From Chersky-806 sp036502405 (GTDB lineage: Bacteria; Actinomycetota; Acidimicrobiia; IMCC26256; JAENVU01), in the NCBI GenBank assembly GCA_036502405.1, contig DASXYP010000065.1, positions 34,159 to 98,158 of the forward strand: a stretch of DNA of 64,000 nt, written 5' to 3'. A model generated the notes under the pieces. The model was given only the letters and a program-made list of their open reading frames with translations. It searched no databases and was not told where the DNA came from. This document shows positions 32,655 through 41,383 of this stretch, one piece after another. How positions within the stretch are numbered: position 1 is the first letter of the stretch; every line of letters begins with the position of its first letter. The position numbers and the translations under genes are program-made.

Positions 32655-34442
32655 GTGCGACGGATCGTTGCTCTGTTCCTGGCGGTGCTGGTGGGCGTCG
32701 TCGGCCTGACGTTGGCCGCGGGCCCGGCGAACGCGGGGACGATCACCGCGCCTTCCGGCAACCCGTTCACGGTCCCCGGCGACGCCGGTGGGAACCCGCA
32801 GGCGTTCACCATCTCGGCTACCGGGTTCACCGCGGGGACGAACGTCTTCGTCGAGCAGTGTGACGGCACCCCGCCCAGCGCGATCGGCTGGTCGCCGACC
32901 GCGAACTGCGACCTCGTGTCGTCGCCCGCGCCGGTGATCGCCGACGGATCGGGCAACGTCAGCTTTGCGGCGGCGGACCCGAACCACTCCTTCCTGCCCT
33001 TCAAGGGGATCAGCCCCCAGGGCATCTTCAACTGCCTCGCGCCGGCGCAGGCGTCGCCGAACAACGGATTGCCGGACTTCGACAACTGCCAGGTGCGCGT
33101 CTCGAGCAACAACACCACCGCGACCGCCGACCAGGTCTTCCTGACGATGACGCTGCCGGGAGCCGCTGTAGGCGTCGCACCGGGCTTCACCGGGACGCCG
33201 AGCGGCGCGATCGTCGGCGCGGCCTACAGCTTCAGCTTCACGGGCGTCACGGGTTCGCCGGCGCCGACGTTCTCGATGACCCCGGCCACGGTTGCGGGTG
33301 GGATCACGATCAGCAGCGCGGGTGCGCTGTCGGGGACGCCAACCTCGGCGGGGTCGTTCCCGATCTCGGTCACCGCGACCAACGGGGTGAACCCGGACGC
33401 GGTGAAGCAGCTCACGCTGGTGGTCGCGCCGGCTTCGGTTGCACCCGGGTTCACCGGAACGCCCGGTGGCGGGACGGTGGGTACTCCCTACTCCTTCAGC
33501 TTCACGGGGATCACGGGTTCGCCGGCGCCGACGTTCTCGATGAGCCCGGCGACGGTTGCGGGTGGGATCACGATCAGCAGCGCGGGTTCGCTGTCGGGGA
33601 CGCCGACGACGGCGGGTTCGTTTCCGATCTCGGTCACGGCGACCAACGGCGTCAACCCGGACGCGGTCAAGCAGCTCACGTTGGTGGTTGCGCCGGCGAA
33701 CACCGATGTTGCGCCCGACTTCACCGGGACGCCTTCGGACGGGACGACGGGCGCGCCGTACTCGTTCGGCTTCACCGGGATCACCGGTTCGCCGACGCCG
33801 GCGTTCACGATGAGCCCGGCGACGGTCGCGGGTGGGATCACGATCAGCAGTGGGGGCGTGCTCTCGGGGACGCCGACGACCGCGGGTTCGTTCCCGATCA
33901 CGGTCACCGCGAGCAACGGGGTCAACCCGGACGCGGTGAAGCAGCTCACGCTGGTCGTCGCGCCGGTTGGTGCCGGCGTCGCCCCGCAGTTCACCGGGGT
34001 CCCGACGGACGGCAAGGCCGGGACGCCCTACTCCTTCAGCTTCAGCGGGGTCACCGGGTCTCCGGCGCCGACGTTCTCGATGAGCCCGGCAACGGTCGCC
34101 GGCGGGATCACGATCAGCGCCGACGGCACGCTCTCGGGGACGCCGACCACGTTCGGTTCGTTCCCGATCACGATCACCGCGGCGAACGGCACCGCACCCG
34201 ACGCCGTGCAGGCCTTCGTGCTGGTGATCGAGTCAGGCGGCAAGAAGCACGAGCAGCACCATCCACCGGTCTGCACGGGGGGCAAGCACTTCAACCCCTG
34301 GATCTGGACGTGGCTCGCCCGCCGCTTCGACTCGGTGGACTCCGGCTACGGCTGGATGCACCTCTGCTTCCCGCAGCACCGCTGGACCGTGCGCAACCTG
34401 ACCGTCTGGCAGCGGGCCTGGCACGGCCGCCACCCACACTGA
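32655..34442 (+). CDS. Secreted protein with neocarzinostatin-like domain and four Ig repeats
   Basis: A 595-residue exported protein. The signal peptide ends near GPANAG. Residues 28-170 form the domain shared with three other proteins in this window (NVFVEQCDG, WSPTANCD, DPNHSFLPFKG, FNC, TADQVFLTMTLP). Four tandem Ig-like repeats of 88-90 residues follow (33174-34233), each with SFSFTGxTGSPxPxF, GGITIS and LSGTP. The unusual C-terminal 70 residues are His/Trp/Lys-rich with two Cys. GTG at 32655 follows GGAGGAG. A strong terminator hairpin lies after it. It is likely a cell-surface or matrix protein. Confidence 0.82.
   Translation: MRRIVALFLAVLVGVVGLTLAAGPANAGTITAPSGNPFTVPGDAGGNPQAFTISATGFTAGTNVFVEQCDGTPPSAIGWSPTANCDLVSSPAPVIADGSGNVSFAAADPNHSFLPFKGISPQGIFNCLAPAQASPNNGLPDFDNCQVRVSSNNTTATADQVFLTMTLPGAAVGVAPGFTGTPSGAIVGAAYSFSFTGVTGSPAPTFSMTPATVAGGITISSAGALSGTPTSAGSFPISVTATNGVNPDAVKQLTLVVAPASVAPGFTGTPGGGTVGTPYSFSFTGITGSPAPTFSMSPATVAGGITISSAGSLSGTPTTAGSFPISVTATNGVNPDAVKQLTLVVAPANTDVAPDFTGTPSDGTTGAPYSFGFTGITGSPTPAFTMSPATVAGGITISSGGVLSGTPTTAGSFPITVTASNGVNPDAVKQLTLVVAPVGAGVAPQFTGVPTDGKAGTPYSFSFSGVTGSPAPTFSMSPATVAGGITISADGTLSGTPTTFGSFPITITAANGTAPDAVQAFVLVIESGGKKHEQHHPPVCTGGKHFNPWIWTWLARRFDSVDSGYGWMHLCFPQHRWTVRNLTVWQRAWHGRHPH
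33174..34233 (+). repeat. Four tandem 264-270-bp repeats encoding Ig-like domains
   Basis: Unit starts are at 33174, 33438, 33708 and 33978. The units are highly similar at DNA level over long blocks (for example the GGTGGGATCACGATCAGC segment recurs in each of the first three), pointing to recent unit duplication and a potential for copy-number change by recombination. Confidence 0.85.
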
Positions 34443-34465
34443 CCGACGGCGACGGCATGACGTCG

Positions 34466-34503
34466 GACGAGCCCCGGACCGCATCACCGGTCCGGGGCTC
34501 GTC
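34466..34503 (+). terminator. Strong hairpin terminator after the Ig-repeat surface gene
   Basis: A perfect 15-bp stem, GACGAGCCCCGGACC (34466-34480) with its complement at 34489-34503 and an 8-base loop, 24 bases after the stop codon. There is no U tract, as is common for actinobacterial terminators. Confidence 0.75.
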
Positions 34504-34752
34504 CGCGGTCGGCCCCGCCTGGGCAGTCGGGACGCGGTAGCGAGGCAATGAACCGTGGATGAACGGTTGCACGGGTCGTGGAGCCGGCGCGGCCGAGTCG
34601 CTACCTTCCTCCTACCGCCGAACCTGATCCCGTCCAGGTGGGAACGGCGTTGCTGCGTCACCAAGGGGCCCCGATTCGAGTGTCCGCGAGTCGGGGCCCT
34701 GACGCGCACCGTCGCGGGTGTCGGTGCCGTGGGCCGGGGGTAGGAACCGGTG

Positions 34753-36240
34753 ATGGAGGAGCATGAGCACAAGCTCGTGGCCCCACCCGACTTCGAGCTC
34801 CCGCCGCTCGACGAGCTGCTCGACGGGCTCGGCCACGGTGCGGTCGAGCAGATCGAGCAGGAGGCGACCTACTTCGACACGCCGGACCTGCGCCTGAGCC
34901 GGGCCGGGGCGAGCCTGCGGTACCGGTCCGACGACGGCTGGACGGTCAAGATCCCACGGTCGCAGCAGGGTGACGCCTTCGAGCGCACCGAGGTCTCGTT
35001 CCAGGGTGAGCGGGGCCTCCCGCCCGCCCCCGCGACGGAGCTGGTGCGGGTGTGGGCCCGGACCGCGCCCCTGGGCGTCGTGGCGCGGATTCGGACACAG
35101 CGGACGCGGGTCGAGCTGTGCGACGACGCCGGGCACGTCCTCGGTGAGATCGACGACGACCAGGTCACGGGCACCGCGATGCACCAGCAGCCGGTCGCGT
35201 TCCACGAGATCGAGGTCGAGACGTCCGAGGCCGCGCCGGCCAAAGCCGTCGACCGGCTGGTGCACCGGATCCGCAAGGCCGGCGCCGGGTCCGGGCCGGC
35301 CATGCCGAAGATCACCCGCGCGCTCGGCCCCGACGCCCAGGCGCCGCCAGACCTCTCGCCGCCCCGCTCGGTGCGGACCGACGCGACCGTCGAGCAGCTC
35401 GTGCGCGCGGTGATCACCGACTCGGTGCTCCGCCTCACGGAGCACGACCCGGCGATCCGGCTCGACGCCGGCGCGGAGGCGGTGCACCAGGCCCGCGTCG
35501 CGACCCGGCGACTCCGTTCCGACCTGCGCACCTTCCGGCCCGTCCTCGACCCGAGCTGGAGCGAGCCGCTGCGTGTGGAGCTGCGGTGGCTCGGTGGTGC
35601 GCTCGGCAAGGTGCGCGACGCGGACGTGTTGCTCGGGCTCCTCGAGGCGAAGTGCGGGGCGCTCGACCCCGCGTCGCAGGACCCGGCTCGCGAGCTGCTG
35701 GATCGGTTGGCGGCCATGCGCGAGCGCGACCGTGAGGAGCTGCTCGATGCGCTCCGCTCGGATCGGTACGCCACGTTGCTCGACCGCCTGGTAGCGGCCA
35801 CCCGTTCGCCGCGCTTCCGTGACCACGCCCGACGTCGGCGGGCGGCCAAGGTCGTCGGGCGGCTGATCCGCCCGCCGTGGAAGCGCGTGCGCAAGGGGGT
35901 GCGGCGACTCTCGGACGATCCCGAGGACGCCCAGCTGCACGAGGTGCGGAAGCGGGCGAAGCAGGCGCGCTACGCGCTGGAAGCTGTGAGCCCGGTCACG
36001 GGAAAGCGTGCCGCGCGGGCGGCGAAGCGCCTCGCCGACCTCCAGGACGTGCTCGGCGACCACCAGGACGCGGTGGTGGCAGCGCGCTGGCTGCACGACG
36101 CCGCGGTCGACTCGGAGCAGGCCGAAACCGCGTACGTGGCCGGAGTCCTCGCGGGCTCGTTCCACGAGGACCGGCGGCGCCTGCGCCGGGAGTGGGCGGG
36201 GACCTGGCGCCGGGCGCAGCGTGCGCATCATCGCATCTGA
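34753..36240 (+). CDS. CYTH and CHAD domain protein
   Basis: A 495-residue protein with an N-terminal CYTH triphosphate-tunnel domain (about residues 4-200; HEHKLV in place of the usual ExExK start, YFDTPDLRL, SLRYR, VKIP, KITRAL). The C-terminal CHAD domain is at about 215-490 (VHQARVATRRLRSDLRTF, LHEVRKRAKQARYALE, LGDHQDAVVAARWL) and carries the conserved His residues and basic patches. CHAD domains bind polyphosphate, and CYTH-CHAD pairs often sit near phosphate or polyphosphate genes. The pst operon 2 kb downstream fits this. Confidence 0.9.
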   Translation: MEEHEHKLVAPPDFELPPLDELLDGLGHGAVEQIEQEATYFDTPDLRLSRAGASLRYRSDDGWTVKIPRSQQGDAFERTEVSFQGERGLPPAPATELVRVWARTAPLGVVARIRTQRTRVELCDDAGHVLGEIDDDQVTGTAMHQQPVAFHEIEVETSEAAPAKAVDRLVHRIRKAGAGSGPAMPKITRALGPDAQAPPDLSPPRSVRTDATVEQLVRAVITDSVLRLTEHDPAIRLDAGAEAVHQARVATRRLRSDLRTFRPVLDPSWSEPLRVELRWLGGALGKVRDADVLLGLLEAKCGALDPASQDPARELLDRLAAMRERDREELLDALRSDRYATLLDRLVAATRSPRFRDHARRRRAAKVVGRLIRPPWKRVRKGVRRLSDDPEDAQLHEVRKRAKQARYALEAVSPVTGKRAARAAKRLADLQDVLGDHQDAVVAARWLHDAAVDSEQAETAYVAGVLAGSFHEDRRRLRREWAGTWRRAQRAHHRI

Positions 36241-36270
36241 TTGCAACGGACGCTGGGTGACCGGGAGTGA

Positions 36271-36390
36271 ACCGACGCCGACCGCTTCAGCTACCTGGTC
36301 AGCGAGCACCCGACGTTCGCGCTCCAGGTCATGCAGGTGATGGCCGACGCCTTCGGCGCGCGAATCACCAGCAGTGACGGGCTCGATCGG
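36271..36390 (+). pseudogene. Fragment of a Crp-type cyclic-nucleotide-binding regulator
   Basis: A short frame beginning right after a stop codon reads TDADRFSYLVSEHPTFALQV then MQVMADAFGAR. This matches the helix that closes the cyclic-nucleotide-binding domain of Crp/Fnr regulators (xxFLxLVxExPxFALxVMxxMAxRL). There is no start codon, no beta-roll and no helix-turn-helix around it, so it is a remnant. Confidence 0.5.
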
Positions 36391-36446
36391 CGCTCGGAGC
36401 GCCCGCTCGCGCCGAGGTCGTCCGGCTCTGGCGCCCGTCACGCGGG

Positions 36447-36647
36447 ATGGCTACGTTCTCCCGGATGGATTCGCTGCGGGTCCCGGTGCTCTCACTGCGG
36501 ACGGATGACCGGATCAAAGTCGGGCTGGAGCGCTACGAGCGGGTGACTCGGATCGACGATCGCAAGCCTGGAGTCGTCACCGTGATCGTCGCATCGGGGC
36601 TCACCATCAAATACGGCTACCGCGACGTCGCGGTCGTCTCCGCGTAG
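36447..36647 (+). CDS. Small protein, function unknown
   Basis: A 66-residue protein; starts at 36447 or the ATG at 36465. The sequence VPVLSLRTDDRIKVGLERYERVTRI ... VVTVIVASGLTIKYGYRDVAVVSA has a regular beta pattern, like a small SH3-type barrel. Codon composition fits its neighbours. It ends ten bases before the convergent hydrolase gene. No family recognised. Confidence 0.5.
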   Translation: MATFSRMDSLRVPVLSLRTDDRIKVGLERYERVTRIDDRKPGVVTVIVASGLTIKYGYRDVAVVSA

Positions 36648-36657
36648 CACCGGACGC

Positions 36658-38181
36658 TCAGCCCGCGCAGAACGTCCCGGGCGCCGGCGGTGCGAGGTCC
36701 ACGAGGTAGTGACCGACGATGTCGCGCACGCACGCGCTCGACAGCATCGCGACGTGGCCGGTGGCGCGCCGCGTGAGCAGCACCGCGTGCTCGAACGTCG
36801 CCGCGACGCTCTGCGCCCAGGCGTACGGGGTCGCCGCATCGCTCGTCGTCCCGATCACGAGCGCGGTCGGTGCTCCGGGCGCCCGGACCGGATGGGGCTG
36901 GCGCGTCGGCGGCGCCGACCACGTCGCGCACATCACCCCAGCCCACGCGAGGTAGGGCCCGAACGCGCGTGAGCGGCCGGCCGCCTGCGCGGCCAACGCG
37001 TCGTAGTGGCTCAGATCGGTATCGACCGGGTGGTCCAGGCAGTTGATCGCGCTCGACGCGTCGGCGTTGATCGTGGCGCCGGGCGTCTGGCCCAGGTAGC
37101 TGCGGGTCAGCTGCAGGATCGGCCCGCCGTCACCGTGCTCCGCAGCCCCGAGCGCCGCCGCGAGCGAGGGCCAGCGCGAGCTGCTGGAGAGCCGGCTGAA
37201 CAGCGCGGTGTAGAGCTGGCTCACCCCGGCGGTCGCATTCCCGACCGCGAGCGGCTGAGCCCGGACGCGCTGCGTGAGCCGGTCGAGCGCGTCGGGCAGC
37301 GCGATGCCCGGCCGCCACGCGCAGCCGGACCCGCACCAGGCGAAGAACCCGTCCAGCTGCTGCTGGAACCCGACCGCCTGCGCCATCCAGAGCTCGAACG
37401 ACGGCAGCGACGGGTCGATCACCCCGTCGAGCACAAGCGCGCGGACGTGGGTGGGGAACAGGTCCGCGTACGTCGCGCCGAGCAGCGTTCCGTAGGACAT
37501 GCCGACGAACGTGAGCCGCTCGTCGCCGACCGCCTTGCGCAGCTGCTCGAGGTCGCGCGCGACGTCAGTCGTGCCGATGTATCCGAGCAGTGGTCCCGCG
37601 GCGCGCGCGCAGGCCTGCGCGTACCCGCGGTCGGCCGCGATCAGCGCGTCGCGTGCGGGCGCGGTCACCGGGATCGGATCGGCGGTCGCGCCGTCCGCGG
37701 AACCGGTGTCGCCGCTGCTGCAGTGAAGCCCACCGCTGTTGCCGACGCCGCGCGGATCCATCTCGATGACGTCGAAGCGCGCTCTGACTCCAGGAGCGAG
37801 GACACCGAGGTCGCGGCCGAGGAGCTGCGTGCCGGCTTCGCCGGGACCCCCCGGGTTGACGACGAGTGAGCCGATGCGGTGGGCGGGGTCCCCGGCCGGC
37901 TCGCGGGCGAGCGAGATGCCGATCGTCGCGTTGCGCGGGTGCGCGTAGTCGACCGGCACCGTGAGGGTCGCGCACTGGATCGATCCGCCGCAGGGTGCCC
38001 AGGCGAGCGGTGCGGGATCGGGCGCGGGCTCGGTGGTCGTCGTCGTCGGGGCGGGCCGGGTGCTGGTCGTCGTGGTCCGAGCGGCGCGCGCCTGACGCGC
38101 GGCGGCGCCCGACCCGTCGCACGCCGCGATGGCGACCACCAGCAGGAGCGCGCCGACCACACTCACCCGTCGCCGCGTCAC
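36658..38181 (-). CDS. Secreted alpha/beta-hydrolase lipoprotein (tripeptidyl aminopeptidase-like)
   Basis: A 507-residue envelope hydrolase. The lipobox AIAAC follows the signal helix, then a Thr-rich linker. The core has NPGGPGEAG (oxyanion-hole region), DPRGVGNSG, the nucleophile elbow GMSYGT (Ser near residue 229), and a C-terminal TAP-like domain with Asp in GTTSDAATPY and His in TGHVAML. This is the plan of actinobacterial SCO/Rv-type tripeptidyl aminopeptidases and related esterases. GTG at 38181 places the signal peptide correctly. Three Cys pairs suggest disulfides. Confidence 0.87.
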   Translation of the reverse strand: MTRRRVSVVGALLLVVAIAACDGSGAAARQARAARTTTTSTRPAPTTTTTEPAPDPAPLAWAPCGGSIQCATLTVPVDYAHPRNATIGISLAREPAGDPAHRIGSLVVNPGGPGEAGTQLLGRDLGVLAPGVRARFDVIEMDPRGVGNSGGLHCSSGDTGSADGATADPIPVTAPARDALIAADRGYAQACARAAGPLLGYIGTTDVARDLEQLRKAVGDERLTFVGMSYGTLLGATYADLFPTHVRALVLDGVIDPSLPSFELWMAQAVGFQQQLDGFFAWCGSGCAWRPGIALPDALDRLTQRVRAQPLAVGNATAGVSQLYTALFSRLSSSSRWPSLAAALGAAEHGDGGPILQLTRSYLGQTPGATINADASSAINCLDHPVDTDLSHYDALAAQAAGRSRAFGPYLAWAGVMCATWSAPPTRQPHPVRAPGAPTALVIGTTSDAATPYAWAQSVAATFEHAVLLTRRATGHVAMLSSACVRDIVGHYLVDLAPPAPGTFCAG

Positions 38182-38313
38182 CGGGGGAGCGTACCGGCGG
38201 CCCACCCCGTCGTTCCGGGCGCGCGAAGCCTTTTCGTGTCCCGCTGGTCGGTTGGCGCGCGGAGCAGTCCGTTGCCTGGTGTTTCCCGAATCCGCTCCGG
38301 CGCGTCAGGTCTC

Positions 38314-38346
38314 GGCCACTGCCCGTTCACCCGGCGTCCGTAGATT
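38314..38346 (+). promoter_or_regulatory. Putative PHO box upstream of pstC
   Basis: Three consecutive 11-bp units with a G(G/T)(T/C)C(A/G) start: GGCCACTGCCC, GTTCACCCGGC and GTCCGTAGATT. The middle unit nearly matches the actinobacterial PhoP consensus GTTCACCYRSG. It lies 105 bp before the pstC start. Confidence 0.55.
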
Positions 38347-38451
38347 TCCGGGTGCTGCGAGCAAGGTTCCGCGACCCCGGGCAGTCGGGCCGAGGAAAGG
38401 CTCGACCCGGTCCGCATCGGGCATGAGACGAGATCGAGCCGAGAGGACGTG

Positions 38452-39453
38452 ATGGTCGGCGAGCGTGGCGGGGTCCTCACCCGGCCCGAATACGACGGGG
38501 GGAGCGATCCGGAGGTCCCCGTCCGGCCGACGACGCAGCGGACGACCGGCGACCGGATCTTCCGCGTGGTCGCGACGGGCGCGACGTCCGTCAGCCTGAT
38601 CATCGTCGCGGTCACGTTCATCTTCCTCGTGAACGGCTCCCGCCCGGCGCTGGAGTCGTCCGGGGTCTGGAACTTCTTCACCGGGAGCATCTGGAACCCG
38701 ACCGTCGGGAATTTCGGCGTGCTCGGACTCCTCGAAGGGACGCTGATCATCGCCGCCATCGCGATGGTCATCGCGCTGCCGCTCGCGCTGGCCATGGCGC
38801 TCTTCATCAACGAGTACGCCCCGGCCCGGCTGCGCAGGATCCTGACGTCGGTCATCGACCTGCTCGCTGCGCTGCCGAGCCTCCTCTTCGGCTACTGGGG
38901 TCTGAAGGCGTTGCAGGGTCAGCTGGTCCCGATCTCGACCTTCCTCGGCAGCCACTTCGGCGCAGTGCCGTTCCTCGAGCTGTCCGGTCACACCCCTCGC
39001 CTCGTCGGCTCCGCGTTCATCGCCGGCGTGGTCGTCGCGATCATGATCATGCCGATCATCACCTCTGTCTCGCGCGACGTGATGGCGCAGGTCCCCCGGG
39101 AGCAGTGCGAAGGTGCGCTCGCCCTCGGCGGCACCCGCTGGGGGATGGTGCGCGAGGTCATCCTTCCGTACGGCAAGAACGGCATCGTCGGTGCCGCGCT
39201 GCTCGGCTTCGGTCGCGCGCTCGGCGAGACGATCGCGATCGCGCTGATCGTGAGCCTGGTGTTCAAGGCGAACACCCACATCCTCGAGACGGGCGCGGGC
39301 GCGATCGCACCGCTCATCGCGATCCGCTTCAGTGAGGCGAGCTCGCTCGAGCGCAGCGCGTTGATCGCTGCGGGCCTCGCGCTCTTCCTGCTCACGCTCG
39401 CGGTGAGCCTCATCGCCCGCCGCATCGTCGCCCGATCGGCGGCGGTCAAGTGA
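38452..39453 (+). CDS. pstC: Phosphate ABC transporter permease PstC
   Basis: A 333-residue inner-membrane subunit of the high-affinity phosphate importer. Six core helices carry the permease signature (EQCEGALALGGTRWGMVREVILP; the EAA-like loop that docks PstB) and the PstC-typical LLAALPSLLFGYWG and RALGETIAIALIV. ATG at 38452 follows GAGAGGA. It is the first gene of a seven-gene operon with four-base overlaps. The presumed PHO box 105 bp upstream suggests induction at low phosphate. Confidence 0.95.
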   Translation: MVGERGGVLTRPEYDGGSDPEVPVRPTTQRTTGDRIFRVVATGATSVSLIIVAVTFIFLVNGSRPALESSGVWNFFTGSIWNPTVGNFGVLGLLEGTLIIAAIAMVIALPLALAMALFINEYAPARLRRILTSVIDLLAALPSLLFGYWGLKALQGQLVPISTFLGSHFGAVPFLELSGHTPRLVGSAFIAGVVVAIMIMPIITSVSRDVMAQVPREQCEGALALGGTRWGMVREVILPYGKNGIVGAALLGFGRALGETIAIALIVSLVFKANTHILETGAGAIAPLIAIRFSEASSLERSALIAAGLALFLLTLAVSLIARRIVARSAAVK

Positions 39454-40562
39454 GCCAGGACCTCGCGCCCATGGACACGGAGGTGCTCGACCTGACCGCG
39501 CTGGAGGCCGAGGACTCGCCCGAGAACGACCGTCCTCGCCGCCAGCGCAAGCTCTCCGGCGACGATCTGGCGGCAGCGACCCTCGCGGCGATCAGCGGCG
39601 GCGCGTTCGCGTGGGTCCTGCGCATCCTGCTCGGTCAACACGGGATCATGGGGACGGCGATCTGGTGGTACATCGGCGCGCTGGTCGTGTTCTTCCTCAT
39701 CATCCGCGACCGGACCGACTCGGAAGGCGCCCTCGACAAGATCATGACCACGCTGATCTGGTCGGCAGGGGTCCTCGTCTCCGCACTGCTCGTGTGGATG
39801 CTCTCCTACCTCGTGTTCAAGGGCATCCCGAAGATCACCGCGAGCTTCTTCAGCGAGGACATGAGCAAGGTCGGGCCGCTGACGCCGGGCGGGGGCGTGA
39901 AGCACGCACTCATCGGGACGATCGAGCAGGTCGGGCTCGCGACGATCGCCGTCGTGCCGCTCGCAGTGCTCACCGCGATCTACCTCAACGAGATCGGCGG
40001 CCGGCTCGCCAAGCCGGCGCGGTTCGTCATCGACGCGATGAGCGGCCTGCCGAGCATCATCGCCGGCCTGCTCATCTACACGATCTGGGTGACCTACTTC
40101 GGCTTCTCCGGAATCGCCGGTTCCATGGCGCTACTGGTCCTGATGCTCCCCACCGTCACGCGTGCGTCCGAGGAGATCCTCCGCACGATCCCCGACTCGC
40201 TCCGCGAGGGCGCGCTCGCGCTCGGTGCACCGCAGTGGCAGCTGATCCTGCGCATCGTGCTGCCGACCGCGATGGCCGGGCTCGTCACTGCGACGATTCT
40301 GGGCATCGCGAGGGCGGTCGGCGAGACCGCGCCCATGCTGCTCACCGCCTTTGGCTCGGACTCCACCAACACCAACCCGTTCAAGGGACCGCAGTCGGAC
40401 CTCCCCCTGTTCGTGTGGAAGCTGATCCGGCTGCCCAACGAGACGTCGCAGGCCCGGGCCTGGGCGGGCCTGCTCGTCCTCGTCATGCTCGTCCTGATCC
40501 TGTTCGTCACCGCCCGGTACATCAGCGGCCGGAGCCAGAAGAAGCTGGGGAGAGCGTCGTGA
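39450..40562 (+). CDS. pstA: Phosphate ABC transporter permease PstA
   Basis: A 370-residue partner permease. An N-terminal extension of about 110 residues with two extra helices precedes the conserved core, making it longer than most PstA proteins (about 280-300). Core signatures: DAMSGLPSIIAGLLIYTIW, the EAA loop LREGALALGAPQWQLILRIVLP and AVGETAPMLLTAF. The GTG start overlaps the pstC stop by four bases. Confidence 0.95.
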   Translation: MSQDLAPMDTEVLDLTALEAEDSPENDRPRRQRKLSGDDLAAATLAAISGGAFAWVLRILLGQHGIMGTAIWWYIGALVVFFLIIRDRTDSEGALDKIMTTLIWSAGVLVSALLVWMLSYLVFKGIPKITASFFSEDMSKVGPLTPGGGVKHALIGTIEQVGLATIAVVPLAVLTAIYLNEIGGRLAKPARFVIDAMSGLPSIIAGLLIYTIWVTYFGFSGIAGSMALLVLMLPTVTRASEEILRTIPDSLREGALALGAPQWQLILRIVLPTAMAGLVTATILGIARAVGETAPMLLTAFGSDSTNTNPFKGPQSDLPLFVWKLIRLPNETSQARAWAGLLVLVMLVLILFVTARYISGRSQKKLGRAS

Positions 40563-41383
40563 CCGCGATCGACGAGAACCACCAGGCCGGGCTGCTCCAC
40601 CACGAGGGCGAGCCCGCGACGCTCGATGCCGTCGCGGTGAGCGCGTGGTTCGGGTCCCGCAAGGTGCTCGAGCGGTGCTCGCTCACCATGGCGGCGCGGC
40701 GCGTGACCGCGCTCATCGGGCCGTCGGGCTGCGGCAAGTCGACGTTCCTGCGCGTGCTCAACCGCATGCACGAGGTCGTGCCGGGCGCCGCCATCGCGGG
40801 CCGCGTCGAGCTCGACGGCGCGGACATCTACGGCCGCACGATGAGCGCGACCGAGGTGCGGACCCGCATCGGGATGGTGTTCCAGAAGCCGAACCCGTTC
40901 CCGGCCATGACGATCGGCGACAACGTCCTCGCCGGGTTGAAGCTCTCCCGGTCGCAGGTCGCGGGCCGCGACGACCTCATCGAGGAGTGCCTGACGCGAG
41001 CCGGGCTCTGGACCGAGGTGAAGGACCGGTTGAAGGAGGGCGGGATGTCGCTCTCCGGCGGCCAGCAGCAGCGCCTCTGCATCGCCCGCGCGCTCGCGGT
41101 CCGGCCGCAGGTCCTGTTGATGGACGAGCCGTGCTCGGCGCTCGACCCGATCTCGACCCGCGTCGTCGAGGAGACGATCGCCGCGATCGGCCACGACATC
41201 ACGATCGTCATCGTGACCCACAACATGCAGCAGGCAGCCCGGGTCTCGGACCAGTGCGCGTTCTTCCTCGTGGAGACCCAGAAGGAGCCGGGTCGCATCG
41301 TGGAGTCCGGCGAGACGAAGAAGCTCTTCGACTCGCCCGACGACCCGCGCACCCTCGACTACGTCACCGGCCGGTTCGGATGA
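40559..41383 (+). CDS. pstB: Phosphate ABC transporter ATPase PstB
   Basis: A 274-residue ATP-binding subunit. Walker A GPSGCGKST, the PstB-typical FQKPNPFP Q-loop, signature LSGGQQQRLCIARALA, Walker B VLLMDEPCSALDP and the switch His in VTHNMQQA are all present. GTG at 40559 overlaps the pstA stop. Its own stop overlaps the ATG of the following PstS gene. Confidence 0.97.
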   Translation: MTAIDENHQAGLLHHEGEPATLDAVAVSAWFGSRKVLERCSLTMAARRVTALIGPSGCGKSTFLRVLNRMHEVVPGAAIAGRVELDGADIYGRTMSATEVRTRIGMVFQKPNPFPAMTIGDNVLAGLKLSRSQVAGRDDLIEECLTRAGLWTEVKDRLKEGGMSLSGGQQQRLCIARALAVRPQVLLMDEPCSALDPISTRVVEETIAAIGHDITIVIVTHNMQQAARVSDQCAFFLVETQKEPGRIVESGETKKLFDSPDDPRTLDYVTGRFG

